64,000 nucleotides of DNA, taken from NCBI GenBank assembly GCA_951813605.1, contig OX638379.1, forward strand, positions 3,794,062-3,858,061. The letters are read 5' to 3'. Both the position numbers and the translations under genes were made by a program. Below the pieces are notes generated by a model. That model worked only from the letters and a program-made list of their open reading frames with translations. It was not told the origin of the DNA and searched no databases. Below, in pieces: positions 57,024 to 64,000 of the stretch (position 1 is the stretch's first letter; each line of letters begins with the position of its first letter). The stretch comes from an uncultured Bryobacterales bacterium (GTDB lineage Bacteria > Acidobacteriota > Terriglobia > Bryobacterales > UBA6623).

Positions 57024-59377
57024 GCGCCTCCACATTCGGCTCCGGCATCCGCCGCCGGGAAGACCCGCGGCTGATCACCGGGAGCGCCAGCTACACAGAC
57101 GACATCGTCCTGCCGGGCATGCTGCATGCAGCCATGCTCCGCAGCCCTTACGCCCACGCTCGGATCGAGAGCATCGACACGGCGGCGGCGGCCGCTGCCA
57201 GCGGAGTTGTTGCGGTCTACACCGGCACGGACACGGAAGGTGAGATCGCGCCCGCGCCGTGCGCGTGGCTGCTACCGGACTCCGGCCTCAAGATCGCCGA
57301 CTACCACTGCATTGCAAAGGACACGGTGCGTTACGTCGGCGATATCGTGGCCGTAGTCGTGGCGGAATCCCGTTACGAGGCCTACGACGCCCTCGACCTG
57401 ATAGAGGTCGACTACGACCCGCTCGACGCCGTCGTCGAGCCCAAGCAGTCCGCCGCGGAAGGCGCGCCCCAGCTCCACGACGAGATCGAAGGCAACCAGG
57501 CGTTCCACTGGACGGTGACCGGGGGCGGCGACATCGGCGAGGCATTCGAAAACGCGGATGTGGTGGTCAAGGAGACCATCGTCCAGCAGCGCCTGATCCC
57601 GAACGCAATGGAAACGCGCGCGGCGCTGGCAAGCTACACGCCCGCCACTGGCGAGCTGACGCTCTGGAACACAACGCAGAATCCCCATATCGTGCGATTC
57701 CTGTGCTCGCTTGTCGCGGGCGTGCCCGAGGACAGGCTGCGAGTGATCGCGCCGGAAGTGGGAGGCGGCTTCGGAAGCAAGATCGCTGTCTACCCGGCCG
57801 ACTTCGTCACGGTGTTCTGCTCGAAGAAGCTGGGCGCCCCAGTGAAGTGGGCCGAGACGCGCAGCGAGAACTACCAGGCTACGACCCACGGTCGCGACCA
57901 CGTGCAGGAAATAGAGCTAGCCGCCACCAAGGACGGCAAGATCGTCGGCCTGCGCGCGACCGTCTGGGCAGGCATGGGCGCCTATCTCTCCACCGCGGCA
58001 CCGGGGATTCCGACCATCCTGCACGGATTGATGCTGTCAGGCGTGTACGACATTCCGGCGATCCACGAGGACGTCTACGGCCTGTACACGAACACGACCC
58101 CGGTGGAGGCGTACCGCGGGGCTGGCCGCCCCGAGGCGACCTTCATGGTCGAGCGGCTTGTGGACCTTCTGGCAGCCGAAATCGGCTTGGACCCGGTGGA
58201 GGTGCGGCGGCGCAACTTCATTCCCAAGTTTGACGACGGGCATGACGTGGTCACGGGCCTGACCTATGACAGCGGCAACTACGACGGTGCTCTCGCCAAG
58301 CTGCTGGACAAGGCCGGGTACGACCAGTTGCGCGCCGAGCAGGCCGCCGCCCGCGAACAAGGCCGCCACATCGGCCTGGGGCTCTCGACCTACGTCGAGA
58401 TCTGCGGCCTAGGACCCTCTCAAGTTGCCGGCGCGATCGGTTTCCAAGGCGGCCTGTGGGAAAGCGCCATCCTGCGCTTCCACCCCAGCGGGAAAGTTCA
58501 TGTCATGATCGGCGCCTCGCCGCACGGCCAAGGCGAGGAGACGACTTTCGCCCAGATCGTTGCTGGCGAGCTGGGCGTCTCGCCGGACGACGTCAAGGTG
58601 ATACACGGCGACACAGACAACACGCCGATGGGCTGGGGCACGTACGGCAGCCGCACCACCGCGGTCGGCGGCGCGGCCCTCGCTCTGGCGGCGCGCAAGA
58701 TCCGCGACAAGGCGAAGGTCATCGCGGCGCACCTGCTCGAAGCCGCCGTCGAGGACATGGAATACGACGATGGCAAGTTCTTCGTGAAGGGCTCCCCGGA
58801 CTCGAGCAAGACCATCCAGGACATCGCCTTGATGGCGAATGTCGCCTGGAACATGCCCGAAGGGGTCGAAGCCGGTCTGGAAGCTACATCTTTCTACGAC
58901 CCGCCGAATTTCGTGTTCCCGTACGGAGCCCACCTCGCGGTGGTGGAGATCGATCCCGAGACCGGCCACGTGACGCTGGTGCGCTATGTCGCCGTAGACG
59001 ACTGCGGGCCGCAGATTAATCCCGTGATCGTTGAAGGCCAAGTCCACGGCGGCATCGTGCAGGGCATCGGCCAGGCATTGTGGGAAGAAGGGGTGTACGA
59101 CGAAGACGGACAGCTGCTGACGGGCACCATGCTCGACTACGCGCTACCGCGCGCCGACCGCCTGCCGAACATCGAGGTCCACTCGACCGTCACGCCATCG
59201 CCGCACCATCCGCTCGGTGTCAAGGGGATCGGCGAGGCGGGCACGATCGCTTCGACCGCAGCCGTCTACAACGCCGTGATCGACGCCCTGCAGCCGTTCG
59301 GCGTCGAGGGCGTGAACATGCCACTGACGCCCGAGCGCGTGTGGCGGTCCATCCAGGAAGCGCAAGGGAGGAATTGA
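57020..59377 (+). CDS. coxL: Form II CO-dehydrogenase-like molybdenum hydroxylase large subunit
   Basis: 785-residue catalytic subunit of the xanthine dehydrogenase family that binds molybdopterin cytosine dinucleotide. Key points are [15 protein letters not shown], the active-site loop [10 protein letters not shown] (A364 onward), and the C-terminal [13 protein letters not shown] with the catalytic glutamate. True CO dehydrogenase (form I) has AYXCSFR at this loop; AYRGAGR is the form II signature, and form II enzymes have not generally been shown to oxidise CO. The real substrate may be another small molecule. Genes for the small and medium subunits and for the maturation proteins surround it. 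It overlaps coxS by 4 nt; coxM follows after 3 nt. Confidence 0.92.
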   Translation: MSASTFGSGIRRREDPRLITGSASYTDDIVLPGMLHAAMLRSPYAHARIESIDTAAAAAASGVVAVYTGTDTEGEIAPAPCAWLLPDSGLKIADYHCIAKDTVRYVGDIVAVVVAESRYEAYDALDLIEVDYDPLDAVVEPKQSAAEGAPQLHDEIEGNQAFHWTVTGGGDIGEAFENADVVVKETIVQQRLIPNAMETRAALASYTPATGELTLWNTTQNPHIVRFLCSLVAGVPEDRLRVIAPEVGGGFGSKIAVYPADFVTVFCSKKLGAPVKWAETRSENYQATTHGRDHVQEIELAATKDGKIVGLRATVWAGMGAYLSTAAPGIPTILHGLMLSGVYDIPAIHEDVYGLYTNTTPVEAYRGAGRPEATFMVERLVDLLAAEIGLDPVEVRRRNFIPKFDDGHDVVTGLTYDSGNYDGALAKLLDKAGYDQLRAEQAAAREQGRHIGLGLSTYVEICGLGPSQVAGAIGFQGGLWESAILRFHPSGKVHVMIGASPHGQGEETTFAQIVAGELGVSPDDVKVIHGDTDNTPMGWGTYGSRTTAVGGAALALAARKIRDKAKVIAAHLLEAAVEDMEYDDGKFFVKGSPDSSKTIQDIALMANVAWNMPEGVEAGLEATSFYDPPNFVFPYGAHLAVVEIDPETGHVTLVRYVAVDDCGPQINPVIVEGQVHGGIVQGIGQALWEEGVYDEDGQLLTGTMLDYALPRADRLPNIEVHSTVTPSPHHPLGVKGIGEAGTIASTAAVYNAVIDALQPFGVEGVNMPLTPERVWRSIQEAQGRN

Positions 59378-59380
59378 GCC

Positions 59381-60250
59381 ATGTTCGCACCCGAATTCGA
59401 CTACTACAGAGCAGGGTCCGTGGCCGAGGCCCGGGAACTCCTGGATGCGCACCCCGATTCCACGGTGCTGGCGGGAGGGCACAGCCTCATCCCGATTCTG
59501 AAGCTGCGTCTCGCGGCGCCCGCCGCTCTTATCGACATCGGCCGGATCGATGCGTTGCGAGGGATCGCTAGTGACGGCTCGACGATCCGGATCGGAGCGC
59601 TCACGACCCATGCGGAAATCGCCGCCTCGGACCTGCTGAAGGGCAAGGCGGCGGCGCTTCCGGAAGCCGCCGGGCAGATCGGCGATCCCGCGGTGCGGAA
59701 CCGCGGCACGATCGGGGGGAACGTGGCCCATGCGGACCCCGCCTCGGATCTGCCCGCAGTGCTGGCCTGCCTAGGGGCCGCCTTCGTCATCGAAGGTGCC
59801 GACGGCGAGCGCAGAGTCTCTGCCCCTGACTTCTTCCAAGGCCTGATGACGACCGCGGTCGGAGAGGACGAGATCCTCACAGGCGTCGAGTTAAGCGAGG
59901 CCGGAGACGGGGAGGCGTCCGCCTACTCGAAGTTCGCCCACCCGGCTTCCCGCTACGCGGTCATTGGCACGGCTGCCAAGGTAGGCCTGAGCGACGGCGT
60001 TTGCACCTCGGCCCGAGTTGTTGTGGGAGGACTCGTTCCTGCCCCGGTCCGGGCAGGGGCGGTCGAGCAGGCCCTGGTGGGACAGGCGGTGACGACGGAA
60101 TTGATCGCGGAGGCTTCCCGCAAGGTCGGCGATTCCCTTGATGACGACGACCTGCTCGGGGACGTCTACGCCTCGGCGGGATACCGGAAGGCCAGCGCCC
60201 ATGCTTGGGTGCGCGGTGCGCTTTCGGCTGCTGTGGCGCGGGCCGGCTGA
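59381..60250 (+). CDS. coxM: Molybdenum hydroxylase FAD subunit (CoxM-like)
   Basis: 289-residue flavoprotein passing electrons from CoxS to the respiratory chain. It starts FAPEFDYYRAGSVAEARELL and has the FAD pyrophosphate motifs VLAGGHSLIPILKLR and RNRGTIGGNVAHADPASDLP, and a C-terminal CO_deh_flav_C domain. It lies 3 nt after coxL. Confidence 0.92.
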   Translation: MFAPEFDYYRAGSVAEARELLDAHPDSTVLAGGHSLIPILKLRLAAPAALIDIGRIDALRGIASDGSTIRIGALTTHAEIAASDLLKGKAAALPEAAGQIGDPAVRNRGTIGGNVAHADPASDLPAVLACLGAAFVIEGADGERRVSAPDFFQGLMTTAVGEDEILTGVELSEAGDGEASAYSKFAHPASRYAVIGTAAKVGLSDGVCTSARVVVGGLVPAPVRAGAVEQALVGQAVTTELIAEASRKVGDSLDDDDLLGDVYASAGYRKASAHAWVRGALSAAVARAG

Positions 60251-60266
60251 ACGACGGCCTGATTGC

Positions 60267-61235
60267 ATGTCCAGTTACCAGTCGATTCCCAGCTCGATCG
60301 ACGAGCTGCAATCGATGCTAGCGCGGGAGGAGTACGTCTCTGACCGCGCTTTATCCACGTCCGTTTACCTAGCACTGAAGTTGCGCAGGCCCATCCTGCT
60401 CGAGGGCGAGGCCGGAGTCGGCAAGACCGAGGTCGCCAAGGCACTGGCCTCGGCTCTCGGGCGGGATCTGATCCGCATGCAGTGCTACGAGGGGCTTGAC
60501 ATCAACCATGCCGTTTACGAATGGAACTACTCGCGCCAGATCCTTGAAATCCAGCTCATGCGGAACGATGGCGCTTTGGACCGTCAGGCTGCTGCGAGCG
60601 AACTATTTCGCCGCGAGTTTCTGATCGAGCGCCCGCTGCTGCGCGCTCTGGAGCACGGCGGCCCGCCGCCGGTCCTGTTGATTGACGAGCTTGACCGAGC
60701 GGACGAAGAGTTCGAAGGGTACCTGCTGGAGATGCTTTCGGACTATCAGGTCACGATCCCGGAACTCGGAACGGTCCGAGCCGCCCAGCCCCCGATCGTG
60801 CTCATCACGTCTAACCGCACTCGAGAACTGCACGACGCTCTGAAGAGACGCTGCCTCTATTGCTGGATCGATTATCCCGACTTCGAAAAGGAAATCCGCA
60901 TCGTGAGAGTCAAGGTCCCGGACGCCTCCGCCGCTCTCAGCGAGCAGGCAACCGCGTTCGTGCAGGAGCTGCGAGAAGCGGAACTGTACAAGACCGCCGG
61001 CGTCTCGGAGACGCTCGACTGGGTGGCGGCGCTGGTGGCCTTGAACGAAACGCGCCTCAGTGCGGAGCGGATCGACGAGACGCTGGGAATCCTCCTCAAG
61101 AACCAAGAAGATATCCAGGCGGTGCGCGGAGATCCGGTCAGGGCGATGCTTGACCGAGCGCGGCACCGCGGCGTGCGGATGAGCTACGCCGGCCAAGAGC
61201 CCAGCACGGCATGGGTCACCTCCTCGAAAACCTGA
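60267..61235 (+). CDS. coxD: MoxR-type AAA+ ATPase (CoxD-like)
   Basis: 322-residue AAA+ chaperone thought to help insert the sulfur/copper part of the active site. It shows Walker A LLEGEAGVGKTEVAKA, Walker B VLLIDELDRADEEFEGYL, sensor 1 VLITSNRTRELHDAL and an arginine finger in LKRRCLYCWIDYP. ATG 60267 is used because the upstream open frame overlaps coxM. It overlaps the following coxE by 25 nt. Confidence 0.9.
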   Translation: MSSYQSIPSSIDELQSMLAREEYVSDRALSTSVYLALKLRRPILLEGEAGVGKTEVAKALASALGRDLIRMQCYEGLDINHAVYEWNYSRQILEIQLMRNDGALDRQAAASELFRREFLIERPLLRALEHGGPPPVLLIDELDRADEEFEGYLLEMLSDYQVTIPELGTVRAAQPPIVLITSNRTRELHDALKRRCLYCWIDYPDFEKEIRIVRVKVPDASAALSEQATAFVQELREAELYKTAGVSETLDWVAALVALNETRLSAERIDETLGILLKNQEDIQAVRGDPVRAMLDRARHRGVRMSYAGQEPSTAWVTSSKT

Positions 61236-62401
61236 CGCATTTCGCGCGATTGCTGCGTTCGCTAGGCCTGGCAGTGCCCGGTGGCAGCACAATCGAGGCG
61301 GCTAGGGCGGTCCAGCAAATAGACATTGGCAACAGGGAGGACTTCCGTTTCGCGCTGCGCACGGTGCTGGTGCACCGGTCCGAGGACCTGCAAGTATTCG
61401 ACAAAGCGTTCCGCGTTTTCTGGGGCAGGCCGTCCGGAACGAAGACCAAGCTGGACCTGCGACCGCTCGGAAGCGAGCGCCGCTTCGGCGATCCGATAGT
61501 CGAGATGGAGTCCCTCTCCGGCGCCTCCGCCCCCGGAGACGGAGAGGGCGACACTCGATTGGAGCGTGTCCAGATCGCGACCTACAGCGACAGGGAAGTG
61601 CTGCGGCAGAAAGATTTCAAGAACCTGACTTCCGAGGAGATGTCCCAAGCAGTTCGCCTGCTACGTGACCTACGGTGGCATCCCGCCCCGCGGCGGACGA
61701 AGCGATGGGTGCCGGGACCCGGTCCATCTCCCGACCCTCGCAAGCTGCTAGCTCGGTTCGCGCGGCGCGAAGCCGATCCCACAACGCCGCCCACGCGTGT
61801 CAGGAAGGCAGTGCCGCGGCGACTGGTGCTGCTTTGCGACATCAGCGGCTCGATGGAGCGGTACACGCGCATGCTGCTATGGTTTGCCTGCTGCCTGACC
61901 GGCAACCTCCAGCGGGTGGAATCGTTCCTGTTCGCGACGCGCCTCACCCGGATCACCAAGAAGCTGCGCGGCACTAGAGGCAGGAATCCTTTGAGCGAGA
62001 TCGCCCGGCTTGTTCCCGACTGGTCCGGCGGCACGCGCATCGGCGAATCGGTGCGCGCGTTCAACGTGCATTGGGCAAGGAGGGCCTTGGGGCGCGGAGC
62101 CGTTGTTTTGGTGGTGTCGGACGGCTGGGACCGTGGGGACCCCGAGGCGTTACGAACCGAGCTTTCCCGGCTGCGTCGCTCTTGCCAGAGGCTGATCTGG
62201 CTGAGCCCGCTGCTCGGCTCGCCCGCATACAGGCCGCTAACCCGCGGACTGCAGGCCGCGCTGCCGTTCGTTGACGACTTCCTTCCGGTGCATAATCTGG
62301 CGAGCCTAGACCGCCTGGCAGCTCATCTCAACAGCCTTCCAGGCGAGGCGCGGAAGCAGGCGGGAGGCCGGGCCGCAAACTCGGGCGAGGGCATCTGGTA
62401 G
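61211..62401 (+). CDS. coxE: VWA-domain protein (CoxE-like)
   Basis: 396-residue partner of the CoxD ATPase in maturation of the molybdenum hydroxylase. The N-terminal half is family-specific. The von Willebrand A domain starts RRLVLLCDISGSMERYTRM, with an intact MIDAS DxSxS, and continues with a downstream threonine in GGTRIGESVRAF and the acidic VVSDGWDRGDPEAL. It is read in another frame from the end of coxD with 25-nt overlap, a sign of translational coupling. Confidence 0.88.
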   Translation: MGHLLENLTHFARLLRSLGLAVPGGSTIEAARAVQQIDIGNREDFRFALRTVLVHRSEDLQVFDKAFRVFWGRPSGTKTKLDLRPLGSERRFGDPIVEMESLSGASAPGDGEGDTRLERVQIATYSDREVLRQKDFKNLTSEEMSQAVRLLRDLRWHPAPRRTKRWVPGPGPSPDPRKLLARFARREADPTTPPTRVRKAVPRRLVLLCDISGSMERYTRMLLWFACCLTGNLQRVESFLFATRLTRITKKLRGTRGRNPLSEIARLVPDWSGGTRIGESVRAFNVHWARRALGRGAVVLVVSDGWDRGDPEALRTELSRLRRSCQRLIWLSPLLGSPAYRPLTRGLQAALPFVDDFLPVHNLASLDRLAAHLNSLPGEARKQAGGRAANSGEGIW

Positions 62402-62422
62402 GCTTGCGGGGCATTCTTCCGC

Positions 62423-62869
62423 ATGGACTTCAAAGGCCGATACAACTTCGACGCCTCGCCGGACCGAGTGTTCGACGCGATGACGAACCCGCGCACCGTA
62501 GCCGCCTGCCTGCCTGGTTGCGATGCCCTCGAACCGCTCGGCGACAACCGCTACCAAGCCACGATGATGATCGGCGTCGCAGCCATCAAGGGGCGATTCA
62601 AAGGCACGGTCGAGCTGCGGGACCTGGAACGCCCGGTGTCGTATACGCTCCGCGTCGCTGGAAAGGGTACCGTCGGCTTCGCGAAGGGGCAGGCGCGGAT
62701 CGAAATCGGGGAGAGCGGTTCGTCAAGTTCCGTGGCCGTGATAGCCAAGGCGCAGGTGGGCGGACCGGTGGCACGTGTCGGGCAGCGTCTGCTCGCCGGA
62801 ACGACGAAAATGGTCGCAGACAAGTTCTTCGCATGCCTGCGCCAGAAGGTCGAGGGAGTCCCTCCATAG
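62423..62869 (+). CDS. coxG: CoxG-like SRPBCC protein
   Basis: 148 residues with the START/SRPBCC fold typical of CoxG: MDFKGRYNFDASPDRVFDAM, CLPGCDALEPLG, AAIKGRFKGTVEL and AGTTKMVADKFFACLRQKV. In Afipia CoxG links the CO dehydrogenase to the membrane. It lies 21 nt after coxE and ends the series; coxF, coxI and coxC are not seen. Confidence 0.87.
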   Translation: MDFKGRYNFDASPDRVFDAMTNPRTVAACLPGCDALEPLGDNRYQATMMIGVAAIKGRFKGTVELRDLERPVSYTLRVAGKGTVGFAKGQARIEIGESGSSSSVAVIAKAQVGGPVARVGQRLLAGTTKMVADKFFACLRQKVEGVPP

Positions 62870-63223
62870 AGCCTTGCCGCAAGCCAAAGCCCGGACAGCG
62901 CACCATCCCCGGGGCGCGACGCGAGCTTCCCAGAATCGCGAGAGACTGACCGGGCTGCTGGCCATCCGCCGCCACATCGCGCCGTGCGCCAAGCAGCCCC
63001 GGAATGCTTGCGGACGCCCGATCCGCCGGTCCAGCGTGGACCGAGATCCAAGTTGGTTCTCTTCCAGGAGCCACACAGCCCAAGCGCTCTTGGGGCCGCT
63101 CGGATTCGAGGCAACCATGCTCGACGGGGTTTCCGACATGGCGCCCCAAGACCTGCATGGCTGGTGGTCGATTGCGAGATTCCGTTGCCTGCGAGACCCG
63201 CGATTCAGCCCCCGGATCTTCGG
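62870..63223. other. Intergenic region, nothing recognised
   Basis: About 350 nt between coxG and the dipeptidase gene. Open frames here on both strands have arginine-, serine- and proline-rich translations and no motif. Confidence 0.4.
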
Positions 63224-63229
63224 TACAAT
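63224..63229 (+). promoter_or_regulatory. -10-like hexamer upstream of the membrane dipeptidase
   Basis: TACAAT, 9 nt before ATG 63239, again without a Shine-Dalgarno sequence. Confidence 0.45.
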
Positions 63230-63238
63230 CTCACCGTC

Positions 63239-64000
63239 ATGCTCAACCGACGTGAATTCGGCGCTTCCGCCGCCGCCCTTCTCAGCGCCTGCGGCCCCGG
63301 CCCGGACCAATCCTCCGAATCCGAGCAACCTAGCGGCCCGCTCTACTTCGACCTGCACATCGACACGCCGTCTCGTCTGGTCTCGGAGAGCCTGAACATG
63401 GCCGAGAGCCCGGAGTACAGCCAAGTCGACATCCCCAAGATGCGCCAAGGCGGCCTCAACGCCGGCTTCTTCGCTGTATTCAGTTCGGCGCGCAACAAGA
63501 CACCGCTGGAATCGGTCAAGGACGCGCTCCTGATCACGGACGTGATTGTCGAGACGATCAACCGGCATCCGGAGGACCTGTTCCTGGCGACGACCTCCGA
63601 TGACGCCGTTCGTGCTCAGCGAGAGGGCAAGATCGGGATTTTCCTGGGAGTCGAAGGCGGCCACATGATCGATTCAAGCGTCGAGGTGCTTAGGCAGCTG
63701 TACCGGCTCGGGACGCGCTATTTGGGACTCACGCACAGCGGAAACACGCCGTGGGTCGGCGCGGCCGAGTACGCCGACGGCCCCGAGGGACTGACCGAGC
63801 ACGGCAAGGAGATCGTTCGCGAGATGAATAGACTCGGCATGATGGCCGATCTGTCGCACGCGTCCGAGCGAGCCTTCTACGACACCATCGAGACGTCGGA
63901 GGCGCCGATCCTCAACACGCACGCGGCCTGCAAGGCAGTCGCCAACCACGCGCGGAACCTCACCGACGACATGCTAAAGGCCCTCGCGCAGAACGGCGGC
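63239..64000 (+). CDS. Membrane dipeptidase (M19, renal dipeptidase family), 3' end beyond window
   Basis: 254 N-terminal residues are visible. The start LNRREFGASAAALLSACG is a twin-arginine-like signal with a lipobox (LLSAC), so it is probably a lipoprotein exported by Tat. The zinc ligands seen are in YFDLHIDTPS (His-x-Asp) and FLGVEGGHMID (bridging Glu), then MADLSHASERAF and LNTHAACKAVANHARN, typical of M19. M19 enzymes cut dipeptides, including D-amino acid and beta-lactam-like substrates. The gene continues past 64000. It follows the cox genes but has its own -10-like box, so it is probably a separate unit. Confidence 0.9.
   Translation, partial: MLNRREFGASAAALLSACGPGPDQSSESEQPSGPLYFDLHIDTPSRLVSESLNMAESPEYSQVDIPKMRQGGLNAGFFAVFSSARNKTPLESVKDALLITDVIVETINRHPEDLFLATTSDDAVRAQREGKIGIFLGVEGGHMIDSSVEVLRQLYRLGTRYLGLTHSGNTPWVGAAEYADGPEGLTEHGKEIVREMNRLGMMADLSHASERAFYDTIETSEAPILNTHAACKAVANHARNLTDDMLKALAQNGG

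Overview
The window looks like the chromosome of a high-GC, aerobic, heterotrophic member of the Acidobacteriota. This is inferred from gene content, not from a marker gene. The clues are three very long Oar-type TonB-dependent receptors with N-terminal carboxypeptidase-regulatory domains, a CRTAC1/ASPIC-UnbV protein beside TPR proteins, an acidobacterial-looking PilMNO/GspEF cluster, a form II 'CO dehydrogenase' locus and NatAB-type ABC genes. No rRNA, tRNA, CRISPR array or intact mobile element was recognised.

Layout. 1-1646 (-): 5' part of an RND efflux permease, cut by the window edge and visibly less GC-rich than the rest. 1647-2831: no gene I can support. 2857-3828 (+): ispH. 4021-6442 (+): a decayed FtsX-type ABC permease. 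6445-12228 (-): a TCA-cycle operon, sdhC-sdhA-sdhB-icd-mdh, with a consensus-like sigma-70 promoter at 12262-12290. 12577-12840: possible IS1634-type transposase remnant. 13066-14963 (+): lepB and manC, converging with a DUF2064 nucleotidyltransferase-like gene. 15833-19861 (+): an orphan LytTR response regulator and TonB receptor 1. 19909-26822 (+): a tightly packed secretion/pilus cluster (gspF, gspE, pilM, pilN, pilO, a PilP/GspC-like protein and an odd pseudopilin). 27443-29180 (+): a SoxCD-like sulfite dehydrogenase pair. 29232-31794: a divergent pair, YchF-like GTPase (-) and M20 peptidase (+). 31937-32560 (-): a decayed VapBC toxin-antitoxin pair. 32656-34089 (-): sulfatase. 34230-37704 (-): NatB/NatA exporter plus an alpha/beta hydrolase. 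38048-41440: a CRTAC1 protein diverging from two TPR proteins. 41759-45124 (+): TonB receptor 2. 45327-45800 (+): a bacterioferritin-like protein without its ferroxidase ligands. 45964-48946 (+): L-rhamnose isomerase and an NCS1-like permease. 49087-52738: a convergent catabolic set for cis-3-hydroxy-L-proline (dehydratase on +, reductase and Na+ symporter on -). 52873-56139 (-): TonB receptor 3. 56544-62869 (+): form II coxSLMDEG. 63239-64000 (+): start of a membrane dipeptidase.

How it fits together. The receptors, sulfatase, M20 and M19 peptidases, rhamnose isomerase and hydroxyproline genes describe a scavenger of glycoprotein- or collagen-like material that feeds the complete succinate-to-oxaloacetate end of the TCA cycle present here. 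Sulfite, and possibly another molybdenum-hydroxylase substrate, may add reducing power. Several genes carry a -10-like hexamer only 7-10 nt before the start codon and no Shine-Dalgarno sequence, which suggests leaderless mRNAs are common. Three decayed loci (FtsX permease, VapBC, possible transposase) show ongoing gene loss.

Strongest leads: the bacterioferritin-like protein with a lost diiron site and a CxxxCxxxC helix; the leaderless-start signature, including a bidirectional promoter with interlocked -10 boxes; and the secretin-less PilMNO/GspEF cluster with an atypical pseudopilin.
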